Shown piece after piece: positions 49,304-59,268 of a stretch of DNA of 64,000 nt. The stretch is from Candidatus Schekmanbacteria bacterium. GTDB taxonomy: Bacteria > CSSED10-310 > JACPHN01. Each line of letters starts with the position of its first letter. The stretch's first letter is position 1. The position numbers and the translations under genes are program-made. The notes under the pieces were generated by a model that saw only the letters and a list, made by a program, of their open reading frames with translations, made no database searches and was not told the origin of the DNA. The stretch is from NCBI GenBank assembly GCA_016188575.1, contig JACPHN010000118.1, forward strand, positions 14,347 to 78,346, read 5' to 3'.

Positions 49304-52300
49304 TCACGAATCCATCGTCCCTCGCGAACGACGCGCCATCGAGCGCCGCCATGTCATCGGGAGGCGAATGCCAAGAGCGGCGCCGAGCATCGCGATCAGG
49401 AGCCCGAGCGCGCCTGGCGTGCCAAGCGGAACCGGTCCCGACACCGGTGTTGCGGTACCGGTGGGCGTCCCCGTTGCGGTGGCCGTGGGTGTCGTGGTTG
49501 CACTCGCAGTCGGCGTGGTCGTCGGAGTCGCCGTAGACGTTGCTGTCGCGGTGGGTGTCGTGGCCGTCGGCGTCGCTGTGGCCGTCGGCGTGGTCGTGGG
49601 CGTCGGCGTCAGTTGCGCCGGGACGGCCAGGCTCACGACTTCCGAGATGGGCCCTGGGAGCCCGCTCGCTTCTCGGGCCTGAACCGCAAAGTAATACGTC
49701 ATGCCGTAGTCGAGCGGCGAAACGGAAGCCGTCGTGGCGAGCCCCGCGTCCCTACTACTCGTGAGCTGACCGGGGCTCGTTCCCCACAAGACCGTGTACC
49801 CCCCGAGATCGTTCTCCTCGACGGCCTGCCACGAAACTACCGCGACCGGCGCGCCCTGTCGCCGGGTTCCGCCCTCCGGTGCCGGCCCGCCGAAAGCCCC
49901 GAGCCCGACGGCGATGCCGCGCGCGATACCGACGGGCGTGTCGATCACGAAGCTCGCCGGCACCTCGTCCGGCAGGTCGCGCCCGCCCGCCTCTCGCACC
50001 CCGCTCACGCGCAGCCAGCACAGCCCATCCGGGGTCTCCGTCTGGATCACGTAGGTCATCGTCAGCGTGTCATCGGTGGCGACAGTGGACCCCCACCGGG
50101 CATCCGACAGCGCGAAGTCCGTGAACGGCGAGTCGACTCCGAACGTCACCGTCGGAGGCGCGCTGGAATCCATCGCCCCGCTGAACAGGAACGTGAAGTC
50201 CACCTCCTGAGCGCCGACGGGGCTCGCGGGGTCGAGCGTCACGCTCTGCACGTAGGCAGGAGCTCCCGGCGGCGGGCCATCGCGCCAGTCGTCATAGCCC
50301 ACGGTGCCGAGACCGCTGATCGTGGCGTCGTACCAGTCGTAGATCGCGGCGATGTTCGCCCCTTCGTCGTTGCTGCGATCGCCGTTCGTGTCCGCCGCAG
50401 CCATCTGCTGAGACGCTGCGCCTCCCCAGAAGCTCCCGGTGAAGGCGGAGGCACCCGCCGCGGTGTGGCGCACGGCGTATCGGCCTCCGCTGCCGCCATC
50501 GTAGTTGTCGATGATCGAGCCCGTGGCCGAGCCCGCGCCGGTCAGCACGACGCCGGAGCCGGTGTTCCCCGCGATGGTGGACGACGAAATCTCGGCCGTT
50601 CCCGACACCCCGTCCCCGGCGTTGCGCAGCACGAGCGTCTGCTCGATCGACCCCGTGGCCGTCGAGACGCCTCCGCCGTTATTGGCGATGATCGAGCTCG
50701 AAATGTACCGCGTCCCGCTCACCCCGCCAGCGTTTTCGGTGATCGCGCTGCCGGAAACGCTCGTGGAGGCGACCGACTGACTGCGGGTAACGGTGGCGCG
50801 AAGCAGCGACCCGGTCACATTTCCGGAGTCGGCGACGGAGGAATCCAGGAGGAAGGCGTTGACATCGCCGCAGGAGTCAACATCCGTCGCCGTGATGAAG
50901 AGCGCGGTGAGGTTGCCGCACGACGAGAGGTTGGACCCGATGACGGCCCCCACGGACAGCACGCCCGCGCTCACGGTGCTGTCCTTCAAGGTGGCGCCGG
51001 CACCGGCGGACACCGCGGTGCCGGCCACGCGCGCGAGGTCGAGCCGTTCCAGGAGCGGGTGCGAGGCGGCGTCTCCCAGGATGCCGTCGGTGGTGTCGCC
51101 GAGAGTGAGGTCGGCGAGGTACGGGCTGGCGCCGGTGAGCGCGAATCCGGCACCGTACTGAACGACGGCGTGCGCGACTCGCGAGCCGCCGAGCGGAGAG
51201 AGCGGCACGTAGCTCTCGACGGCATCGGTAGACGAGCTGGCCAGCGCGATGTTACCCAGGCTGCCATCGCCAACGGCGCCGATCGCGACCCCCATTGGCA
51301 CCGACCCCACGGCGACGTCGCGGCGGGCTCCTCCCCAGGTAAGAATGCTGGCAGTCGCCGCGCCGCTGTTGGTGACCACGATCTCGCTGGACCCGTCGCC
51401 ATCGAGGTCACCGATGGCGATGCCGAACGGCGAAGCTCCTGCCGCCAGCGTGTAGCGAGCATGACCGCTGCTCGTCAACCGCAGCACCGTGACGTCGTTG
51501 GTCTCTTCATTGGCAGTCGCGATGTCGTTCTTGCCGTCGCCGTCCACGTCTGCGATGGCGACCCGCCACGGTCCCCACCCCACCGCGATCTCCTCGGCGG
51601 TCCAGTCCGCTCCGTCCCAGCGGAACAGGGTCACGCTGTCGCTCCATCCGTTCGCCACCGCGAAGTCGAGGTCACCGTCGTCGTCCGCATCCCCGATGGC
51701 GACCCCTCGCGGCCATGAACCCGCCGGCAGGTCCTTGCGCACCCAGCCGGATCCGGACCAGCGGAAGACGCTGGCGGAGCCGAACCAGCCGTTGGCCACG
51801 ACGATGTCGTTGTCTCCGTCGTTGTCCACGTCCCCGACCGCGACCGCCTGCGGGCCAGGCTGCGAAGCCAGATCCTCGCGCACCCAGGCGGATCCATCTC
51901 TCTCCAGCACCGTCACGTCATCCGTGGCCTCGTTGGCCGTCACGATGTCGAGGTCGCCGTCGTTGTCCGCATCTCCTACCGCGATCCCCGCCGGGCGCTC
52001 GCCGACGCTTTCGGTGTGCTCATCCCAACCGGAGCCCGTCCACGTCAAGATCGTGGCCGCGTTGCTGTAATAGCTGGCGGCGACCATGTCCAGGCTCCCC
52101 GAACCGTCCACATCGCCGAGCGCGACATCCTGCGGCTGGGTGCCCGCGGGCACGGAAACGGCGCGCTGCCAGCCGATCGCGTCGTCGCTGGAATCGCGAA
52201 AGCTGATCGCGCCCCAGTCCCCGGCCTGCGCATCGGGTGCCGCCGACGTGAAGAGAATCGGCTCGTCCTCGGTGCCGGCGGCGACGAGCCGGCCGTCGAT

Positions 52301-54178
52301 GGCGATCTCGATGGGCGGCGTCTGTCTTTCGACTTTCAGCGTCGTGCCCGGTGCGATCGCCAGCGTCGAGCCCGCGCAGACGTGGACGTCCTCGCGAACC
52401 ATGTAGACGTTTTTGGCCAGAGCAGTGTCCACGCAAAACTCTGACGCGGGCAGCTCCACGCCGCCGTCGATCGCCAGCGCCAGCGACACCTGCGCCGCAA
52501 ACCCCGCGCTCCCCGTGAGGTCGAGCGTGAAGGAAAGGTCGCTGCCCGCCTCCGCCCCGGGCGCCACCTCGACCGCGAAGGTGTCCGCGCTGTTGGTGAC
52601 CGACTCTCCGGACTCGAGGTCCGGCCAGGTGGCCGTGTCATCGGCGAGGGTCACGCCGGCCGCCGCCGTGGAGAGCGTGCCCGACAGGTTGGCGACATTG
52701 CCGTAGTCGCTCCGCAAGGTGATCGCGAGCGTGACGCTCTCGCCGGTGTCGATGCGGCCGTCGCCGTCGCCGGGTGCCGGATCGCTCACGGCCGTGGTGG
52801 CGATCGCAACTTCTGGCGCTACCGGCGTGGCAAGCGCCAGGTACGCGCTCGGCATGCCCGCTCCGACCCCGATGGCCGGCAGCGCTTTGGCAGTCCGGGT
52901 GAGCTGCTGCATGATGAGATGCGCGTTCCAGGTGGGATGCTCGGAAAGGAGCAGACCCGCGACACCGCTCATGAAGGGCGCCGCCATGCTGGTTCCTTGC
53001 CAGCTCGCGTAGGCGTTTCCGGGGAGCGCGCTCCAGATGGCGACCCCGGGCGCGCCGGCATCGACCCAGTCGCCGTAGCTCGAGAAGCTGGCGCGAGCGC
53101 CGGTGCGATCGATCGCGGCGACCGCGAAGACGTTGTCGTTGGCCGCCGGGTAGAACGGAGCGTCGGTCCCGGCGTTGCCCGTCGCGGCGATGACCACGGC
53201 GCCTGCCGCCGTCGCCAGGTCGATGGCGTCCTGGATGGCCGGCGAGGAAGTGGCGGCGCCGAGCGACAGATTCAGCACCCGGGCGCCATTCGCCACCGCC
53301 CGCGAAATCCCGGTGGCGATGTCCGAGAAGGTGCCGGTCCCCTGCGCGTCGAGCACCTTGATCGGCATGACCCGGCAGGCCCAGCAGACCCCCGCGATTC
53401 CCGCGGCGTCGTCGCCCTCGGCGACGCCGATCCCCGTGACGTGGGTCCCGTGACCGGCGTCATCGGTCGGGTCGTCGTCGCCGTTCACCAGGTCCGCGCC
53501 CGCGACCAGGTCGATGCGATCCAGCACGTCGCGGTTGCCCAGGTCGAGGCCCGAGTCCAGAATCGCCACCTGCACGGTGGCGCTGCCGGTCGTGACCTCC
53601 CAGGCGGCCGGTGCGTCGATGTCCACGTCCGCAGCACCGCCGTCCTGGCCCGTATTGTTCAGTCCCCACTCCTCGCTCATCTTGGGGTCGTCGGGCATGA
53701 TGTCCGTAGCGTGAACGAGGCCGTCGCGTGCCACCCACGCGACGTCGCGGCGCTGCTCCAGGCGGCGCCGGATGGTCTCGGCCTCCGAAGAAGTCGAAGC
53801 GGTGATGGCAAGCGTTCGGGCGAGGTCCGCGGCCAGGGTGCGGGCGCGCGCGAGGCGGGCAGGGTGCGACGCGCCGAGGCGGGCCGCCGCGACCGCGGCG
53901 AGCTGGTGGTGCTCAGGATGGAGCGGTCGGACGAACACCGTATCCGGGAGATCGAACGCGCTGGCCGAAAACGAACCGGTCTCGAGCGCAAGTCCTGCCG
54001 CGGAACCAGGCGTGAGCTTCACCAGCAGCGTCGCACCGGCGGCCGCCACCCCGCGCGTGCAGCTGGCAGCGGGGTCAGCGGCCCGGGCCAGGCGATGCGC
54101 ACCGCCGAGGTGGGCTGCCAGCGTGAGGAAAACGAATAGCGCGGCCGGCCCCAAGAAGTGTCTACCGTTGATGCTCAC
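49304..54178 (-). CDS. Secreted subtilase (S8) with nested beta-propeller and Thr/Pro linker
   Basis: The 1624-residue exported protease carries Asp208 (AILDSGLDL), His243 (GHGTHVTG) and Ser397 (GTSMAAPF). It then parallels the paralogue at 40970: a block starting VELPASEFCVDTA, a beta-helix, and an Fn3-like module (GGYTVLWGTSPGQLT). Inside the beta-helix part, residues about 670-990 are an inserted VCBS/FG-GAP propeller of at least six repeats (GDVDGSGSLDMVAA, GDADNDGDLDIVTA, ADVDGDGKNDIATA). A Thr/Pro-rich stretch (about 1540-1585) leads to the tail VPLGTPGALGLLIAMLG and Arg-rich end, a sorting-signal-like anchor. It is 24 bases downstream of the beta-helix/dockerin gene, same strand. Confidence 0.92.
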   Translation of the reverse strand: MSINGRHFLGPAALFVFLTLAAHLGGAHRLARAADPAASCTRGVAAAGATLLVKLTPGSAAGLALETGSFSASAFDLPDTVFVRPLHPEHHQLAAVAAARLGASHPARLARARTLAADLARTLAITASTSSEAETIRRRLEQRRDVAWVARDGLVHATDIMPDDPKMSEEWGLNNTGQDGGAADVDIDAPAAWEVTTGSATVQVAILDSGLDLGNRDVLDRIDLVAGADLVNGDDDPTDDAGHGTHVTGIGVAEGDDAAGIAGVCWACRVMPIKVLDAQGTGTFSDIATGISRAVANGARVLNLSLGAATSSPAIQDAIDLATAAGAVVIAATGNAGTDAPFYPAANDNVFAVAAIDRTGARASFSSYGDWVDAGAPGVAIWSALPGNAYASWQGTSMAAPFMSGVAGLLLSEHPTWNAHLIMQQLTRTAKALPAIGVGAGMPSAYLALATPVAPEVAIATTAVSDPAPGDGDGRIDTGESVTLAITLRSDYGNVANLSGTLSTAAAGVTLADDTATWPDLESGESVTNSADTFAVEVAPGAEAGSDLSFTLDLTGSAGFAAQVSLALAIDGGVELPASEFCVDTALAKNVYMVREDVHVCAGSTLAIAPGTTLKVERQTPPIEIAIDGRLVAAGTEDEPILFTSAAPDAQAGDWGAISFRDSSDDAIGWQRAVSVPAGTQPQDVALGDVDGSGSLDMVAASYYSNAATILTWTGSGWDEHTESVGERPAGIAVGDADNDGDLDIVTANEATDDVTVLERDGSAWVREDLASQPGPQAVAVGDVDNDGDNDIVVANGWFGSASVFRWSGSGWVRKDLPAGSWPRGVAIGDADDDGDLDFAVANGWSDSVTLFRWDGADWTAEEIAVGWGPWRVAIADVDGDGKNDIATANEETNDVTVLRLTSSGHARYTLAAGASPFGIAIGDLDGDGSSEIVVTNSGAATASILTWGGARRDVAVGSVPMGVAIGAVGDGSLGNIALASSSTDAVESYVPLSPLGGSRVAHAVVQYGAGFALTGASPYLADLTLGDTTDGILGDAASHPLLERLDLARVAGTAVSAGAGATLKDSTVSAGVLSVGAVIGSNLSSCGNLTALFITATDVDSCGDVNAFLLDSSVADSGNVTGSLLRATVTRSQSVASTSVSGSAITENAGGVSGTRYISSSIIANNGGGVSTATGSIEQTLVLRNAGDGVSGTAEISSSTIAGNTGSGVVLTGAGSATGSIIDNYDGGSGGRYAVRHTAAGASAFTGSFWGGAASQQMAAADTNGDRSNDEGANIAAIYDWYDATISGLGTVGYDDWRDGPPPGAPAYVQSVTLDPASPVGAQEVDFTFLFSGAMDSSAPPTVTFGVDSPFTDFALSDARWGSTVATDDTLTMTYVIQTETPDGLCWLRVSGVREAGGRDLPDEVPASFVIDTPVGIARGIAVGLGAFGGPAPEGGTRRQGAPVAVVSWQAVEENDLGGYTVLWGTSPGQLTSSRDAGLATTASVSPLDYGMTYYFAVQAREASGLPGPISEVVSLAVPAQLTPTPTTTPTATATPTATTPTATATSTATPTTTPTASATTTPTATATGTPTGTATPVSGPVPLGTPGALGLLIAMLGAALGIRLPMTWRRSMARRSRGTMDS

Positions 54179-54202
54179 GTCTGTGCTCGCCTTCTTGATG
54201 GG

Positions 54203-57200
54203 CTACTGGGTCAGGCGCTTCCGAGAGCGCAGGGCAACCGCAACACCGACGCCGGCGCATGCCGCCAGGGTCAGCACCCACGCGGCGCCACCCAACGGCA
54301 CGCCGGCGCTCGGCGTGACGATCCACCCGTCGGCTGCGCTCACCTCGTCGCGCCACGCCAGATCTTCCCCATATTGACCGTAGAGGTGGATCTCGCCGAA
54401 GAAGACATCGATCTTGTTCACGTTGGCGATGGCGTCGTGATCCACTGCAAACACCAGGGTCGCCAGAGTGGTCGGGCCGAGCGTTTCCGCGACCGCCCGA
54501 CTCAGGACGATGCTGCTGCCGTTGCCCTCGACGCGCCAGCCCTCGAGAAAACCGTCATGCCCGCGCACATCGGTCAGGCTGACCGAGCTGCACGACCACC
54601 CGATGAGGAGCTGCGCCCCGGCGAGCCCGTCGGTGTTGTCGATCGTCACCGGCAGGGTGACTTCGCTTTCGCCCGCCCACGCCGCCTTGCCGATCTCGAC
54701 GGCATAGCGGCGCGGTTCCGTGCGGTGAGCCGCCTGGCTGCCTTGCTCCGGGTTGACGGCCAGGCCGACGGCGAGCCGCTGAATCCCGATGGCGTCACCC
54801 GCCGTGATGGCGCCATCGCCATTGACGTCACCCGCAACGAGCTGCTCTGCCGTCGGCTCGACGCGACCCGCCGCGATGATCAAGGCGGTGATCGCATCGC
54901 CGCTCGTCACCGCTCCCTCGCCCGTCAAATCGCCTCGCCGGTAGGCATCCGTCGCGGTGAAGCTGCCGCCTTCGAGCACCATGGTCACCTCCTCCACCGC
55001 GTCCCCGACGATGATGTAGGGGAGAAATTCGCTGAAGGTCAGCTCATGGGTCGCATCCGGAGGCAGCCCGGGGAGCACGGAGAAGACCAGGTCGAGGAAT
55101 CGGCCGCGGCCGAGCAGCTCGATCGGCTGATCGATGTCGGGGCTGAGCACGGACACGGCCAGCAGCCCGGGAGAGCTGTCGATGACCGAGATGTTGTCGA
55201 CGACCTGCAAGCCCGCGGCGAGCGCCGAGAGCTCGATGCGCACGGGGCGCAGCGCTGCCGGGTCGTAGCCTACCCAGATGTCCATGCTTTGGAGCGCCAG
55301 ATCTTCCGTGCTGTCCAGTGTGAGCGGCACGTACGCTTCGACAGGCAGGGCTCTGCCGGCGCCGCCGTCAGGTGAAGCGGACGCCCGATGCACGTGGCCG
55401 AGCTGACTGTGCCCCTGGAAGACGCGGACGTTGCGGAAGGGCTCGGACCACGGGCCCAGCTCGCCGTTGTGGACCGCGGCCACGGCGTAGTCGTAAAGCT
55501 TCGCCCGGTCGTGGTCGCGCAGATCGTCGCGGTAGTAACCCCACAGGGCATGACTGGTGTCGCCGATAGCCGCCCAGGGCGCGGTGTCCGGCGGGTGAGC
55601 GCGCCGGAAGACGCGATAGAAGTCGGGTCGCAGTGTTTGCCAGCCGAACGGCGGGTTCCAGTAGAGTTGCACGACGGGGCCGGGGGCGAAGGCTTTGAGC
55701 TGCTGGGGCGCGCCGAGCTGGGGAGTGGGGGTGAGGGTCGGGGAGGGGGATGGGGACGGCGAGGGCGGCCGGGTGGAGGAGGGAGTGGCCGAGGGGGAGG
55801 CTGAGGGCTTCGGTGTCGTGGAGGAAGGTGATGCGGTTGGCGTCGCGGTGCGGGTGGGCGATGGGAATGGCAGCGTCGCGGTTCGCGTTGGCGTGGCGGA
55901 TGGCGTGGTGGAGGGGAAACGCGACGGTGAAGGAGAGGGAGACGGAGATGTCGACGTGACGGTAGGCGTATGGGTCGACGTGGCCCCCGGTGGCGCGGTG
56001 TCGGATGGGGTTGCCGTAGGTGTGTGCGTTGGCGTTGTGGTACCGGAAGGCGTTTCGGTGGGTATTGGGGATGCGGTCGGCGTGTCGGTATTGGTGGACG
56101 TTGCGGTCTGGGTCGGGGCGGTTTGCGGGGTTTCGGTTGGTGTGCCCGAGGGTGTTTCCGTAGAAGTCGCGGTCGGCACCTGCGTGTGGGTAGCAGACGC
56201 GCTGGCGGTGGTTGTTGGCGTCGGTGGCACGGTGTCGGTTGGCGTTGGCGTCACGGAAGGCGGGGGCGACGTGGCGGTGGGCGTCCGGGTAACCGTGGGC
56301 GTGCGCGTTTCGGTTGGGGTTCCGGTTTGCGTTGGGGTTGAGGAAGGCGTGCCGCAGAGGCCGGAGCGGGTGGCGTCTGTCGTGTTGCCGTAGTTGCCCA
56401 TGTTGATGCGTCCACCGTTGGGGGCGGGCTCGGCGGCGTAGGCATCGGCCGGATCGCCTGCGTCTATCGCCGGTGAGCATACGTCAAGATGGTAGTCACC
56501 GTTGGCGGCGTCGACGAAAAGGGGATCGGCGACGATGTTGCCAACGTTGGTGCCGGGAGGGTTGATGGCGTTAATTTCGTTTGCGGTGTTCAAAACAACA
56601 GGTGGCCAATTCCAGTATTGTCCTGATGCATTTTCATGGAGAATGTTATACGAAAAAAATATAGTTGAGACGCCATTACCCTTTACACCATAACCACCGC
56701 TATTAGATATGATATTGTTCTTGATAGTTGGAGACCCTGCCATCGTAAAATCTATTCCAGATCCTTCGTTATTGAAAATGACATTATTTGTCAAGGTCGG
56801 AGAACCCTGGAAACCTACTCCACTGTTGCCTGCAACCACATTCCTATCATAGGATCCACCACAACATATTGCAGTACCGTTGTTATCAATAATTTTGCTA
56901 TCCACCATTACCACAGAAGAATACCCGCCTGTCCATATAACAGCGACATCAGCACTGTTTTCTGTTACTAATAATTTTCGTAGTAGCACATTATTGCAAT
57001 AATTGAGATACGCAGCGGCGCCGTTTCCATAACCAGTTGCCAATCCGCCAGTAATCGTAACGTTTTCTATCGCAAAATTACCAACAAATTCGCCGATCAT
57101 AGCAGGACCAGTATTTTCTGCATCGATGACACTGCCAATGTTGTCTTGGCCTTCCAAAGATACGCCTTCCTTTAATATTATTGGAAATAACTCAACGGAT

Positions 57201-58126
57201 GCATCATATATTCCAGACATAATAAATATGGTACTACCACCAGCAACACGCCTTAGTGCATAGACGATGCTTTGCCATGGAGATCCGACTGTGCCGCTTC
57301 CAGACACATGGAGGCTGGGATCAAAAGCAAAGTGGCTATTTGCAGATCCACCTGTTACCTGAATATTCGGTGCGACCAATTCGTTTGAAAGCATCTGAAC
57401 ATACGCCCCGAACCGCTTTTTGTGAGAGGCCGCAGTCTGGGATGGAATGTCTCTGTTGAGCACCTCGCTAACCTCCGAGGCGCTAGCTGCTGCGATGTTG
57501 GCAAAATCCCCCGTCCCAGCGTACGTCTTCGGCGCCGCCACGCCAAAAATGACAGACGTCGCATCAAAGATCGGCGGTGCCAACAACTGAAACGACGAAC
57601 CCGTTCCCGTCGGCCCGACCGCAATGAGCACCTGCCCGCCTCCGCCAACGCTTGCAATCGTCCCCAGCCCTGCGGCATTGATATTGGCCACGACCGTTTC
57701 GGCACTTACCGCAGCGTTGTCACCGGCTCCATTCCGGCAGTTGATCGTGATAGCAGTGCCACCGTTGACGGAAAGGCGGATGTTGTAGTTGACGCTCAAG
57801 TCGTAAGGCCCAGCCACCCAATCCGTATTCTGCGCCGGCGCCGCGTTGAACGTCGCGGTCTGTTCGGTCCCACCGTCGACCTTGACCGTCAGTGTGGATC
57901 CCGGAGTCAGGTTGTAGGGTTCAGGATTGCCCGAAATGACAACCGGGTCCGCGCCCGTCGACGCACTCACATAGTAGTAGGCGGCCTCACCCGCAACGGG
58001 AAGTCCAAACACGATTGCCGTCAAACCTAGAGCAATCACATAGCAGCGTCGCAGTAACCGAGTCCATTGAGACTGCCACACCTCACGCATCCCCATACCA
58101 TCGCCTGTCATACCTGTTCGCATCAT
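54203..58126 (-). CDS. Beta-helix, cohesin-like and dockerin-like surface protein
   Basis: The 1307-residue product has a signal peptide (YVIALGLTAIVFGLPVAGEA), an N-terminal beta domain and a right-handed beta-helix (about 210-560) with DPLFVDAANGDYHLDVCSPA at its end. A very long Thr/Pro/Ser-rich linker (about 595-805) and an Fn3-like module follow. Next come a cohesin-like beta-sandwich (about 925-1045), a dockerin-type pair of F-hand repeats (GDLTGEGAVTSGDA and GDVNGDGAITAGDA) and a second cohesin-like sandwich. The tail GVPLGGAAWVLTLAACAG plus RSRKR is sorting-signal-like. The beta-helix portion (about 56.6-57.4 kb) is clearly AT-richer than the rest. ATG 58126 overlaps the stop of the upstream truncated copy in ATGA. 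Confidence 0.85.
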   Translation of the reverse strand: MMRTGMTGDGMGMREVWQSQWTRLLRRCYVIALGLTAIVFGLPVAGEAAYYYVSASTGADPVVISGNPEPYNLTPGSTLTVKVDGGTEQTATFNAAPAQNTDWVAGPYDLSVNYNIRLSVNGGTAITINCRNGAGDNAAVSAETVVANINAAGLGTIASVGGGGQVLIAVGPTGTGSSFQLLAPPIFDATSVIFGVAAPKTYAGTGDFANIAAASASEVSEVLNRDIPSQTAASHKKRFGAYVQMLSNELVAPNIQVTGGSANSHFAFDPSLHVSGSGTVGSPWQSIVYALRRVAGGSTIFIMSGIYDASVELFPIILKEGVSLEGQDNIGSVIDAENTGPAMIGEFVGNFAIENVTITGGLATGYGNGAAAYLNYCNNVLLRKLLVTENSADVAVIWTGGYSSVVMVDSKIIDNNGTAICCGGSYDRNVVAGNSGVGFQGSPTLTNNVIFNNEGSGIDFTMAGSPTIKNNIISNSGGYGVKGNGVSTIFFSYNILHENASGQYWNWPPVVLNTANEINAINPPGTNVGNIVADPLFVDAANGDYHLDVCSPAIDAGDPADAYAAEPAPNGGRINMGNYGNTTDATRSGLCGTPSSTPTQTGTPTETRTPTVTRTPTATSPPPSVTPTPTDTVPPTPTTTASASATHTQVPTATSTETPSGTPTETPQTAPTQTATSTNTDTPTASPIPTETPSGTTTPTHTPTATPSDTAPPGATSTHTPTVTSTSPSPSPSPSRFPSTTPSATPTRTATLPFPSPTRTATPTASPSSTTPKPSASPSATPSSTRPPSPSPSPSPTLTPTPQLGAPQQLKAFAPGPVVQLYWNPPFGWQTLRPDFYRVFRRAHPPDTAPWAAIGDTSHALWGYYRDDLRDHDRAKLYDYAVAAVHNGELGPWSEPFRNVRVFQGHSQLGHVHRASASPDGGAGRALPVEAYVPLTLDSTEDLALQSMDIWVGYDPAALRPVRIELSALAAGLQVVDNISVIDSSPGLLAVSVLSPDIDQPIELLGRGRFLDLVFSVLPGLPPDATHELTFSEFLPYIIVGDAVEEVTMVLEGGSFTATDAYRRGDLTGEGAVTSGDAITALIIAAGRVEPTAEQLVAGDVNGDGAITAGDAIGIQRLAVGLAVNPEQGSQAAHRTEPRRYAVEIGKAAWAGESEVTLPVTIDNTDGLAGAQLLIGWSCSSVSLTDVRGHDGFLEGWRVEGNGSSIVLSRAVAETLGPTTLATLVFAVDHDAIANVNKIDVFFGEIHLYGQYGEDLAWRDEVSAADGWIVTPSAGVPLGGAAWVLTLAACAGVGVAVALRSRKRLTQ

Positions 58127-59268
58127 CTCACTCCCCCGCTCAGTCCCAAGGATCGACGCGACACCCGCCCAGCGACCACGGCGACCACAAGCACCAACAA
58201 CGCCGCCGCAAGGCCTTCGCCAACGGGTACTCCGTCCGCGGACGCGACGACCCAGCCATCCACGGCTGTGACGGGCTCCGTCCACGACAGATCGTTCCCG
58301 TACTCCCCGTAGAGCGCCAGCTTGCCGAGGACAAGGTCTGCTCGTCCTTGCGCAGCGAAGTCTGCTTCATCCACCGCGAACGTCAACACCGCCACGAGCG
58401 CTGGCCCGGTGGGCAGGGGTTCGGTCCGGCTCAAGACCACCTGCACGGCCGTGCCGACAGCATTGCTCTGCACCGTGAACGAGGTGTTCCCGACGACACC
58501 CACAAGCGAGAGCGCCTCGGAGGTCCAGCCGAGCTCGAGCTGCACGCCCGCCACGCCTCCGGCATCGGCGAGCTCGATCGCGATCTCGACTTGGTCCTCG
58601 CCCCGGCAGGTGGATCGTTGGACCGTGACCTGGTAACGACTCGGTTCCGCATGTCTCGTCCCTGCAGGGCGGGCATCCGGCGGATCGATGGGAAGGCCAA
58701 CGGAGAGACGCTGGACGCCGATGACGTCACCGGCGGTGATCCGCCCATCGCCATCGACGTCGCCGGCCGTGAGCTGTTCCTCCGTCGCCTGCGATCGCCC
58801 GCTGGCGATGACGAGCGCACTCAGGGCGTCGGCGCTGGTGAGGTCCGCGTCACCGTCGAGGTCACCTCGTCGGTAGGCGTCTGAAGCGTAATACGCGCCC
58901 GGCGCTACTTCCATCTCGATCGCCACGGGAGCATCGTCAATCAGAATGAACGCCTTGAACCGCTCAAAGTCCACGGGATATTCGGTGTTGCCAACCGCGC
59001 CCGGCAAGACCTCGAAGACCGCGTCCAAGAAACGGCCGCGTCCAATCAACTCGATAGGCAGCTCCAAGTTGGGGCTCAGGATCGACAGCTTCAGAGCTCC
59101 AGGGGATGCGTCAATGATGTCGATGTTGTGCACGATCTGAAGGCCAGTCGCCAGAATGGAGCGCTCGTGCCGCACGGGGCGAAGCGCCAGGACGTCGTAG
59201 GTGATCCAGATGTCCATACTGTGCAGCACGAGGCCACCCGCGCTTCCCAACTCGATCGGAACGGCCAC
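58123..59268 (-). pseudogene. 5'-truncated duplicate of the cohesin/dockerin-like module
   Basis: Up to 381 codons align along their whole length with the C-terminal third of the neighbour at 54203. LVLHSMDIWITYDVLALRPV matches LALQSMDIWVGYDPAALRPV; YRRGDLDGDADLTSADA and GDVDGDGRITAGDV match the dockerin repeats; GVPVGEGLAAALLVLVVAVV is the tail. No signal peptide or beta-helix precedes it: the frame runs into sequence antisense to the coiled-coil gene. The first GTG inside homology is at 59268, with no good ribosome-binding site. It is either a truncated duplicate kept for its translational coupling (ATGA) or a gene remnant. Intact frame over 1.1 kb argues for recent origin or selection. Confidence 0.7.

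Noticed and set aside
49259-51718. An 819-codon open frame on the plus strand.
   Set aside because: It is antisense to the nested-propeller protease; composition is Arg/Gly-rich shadow sequence.
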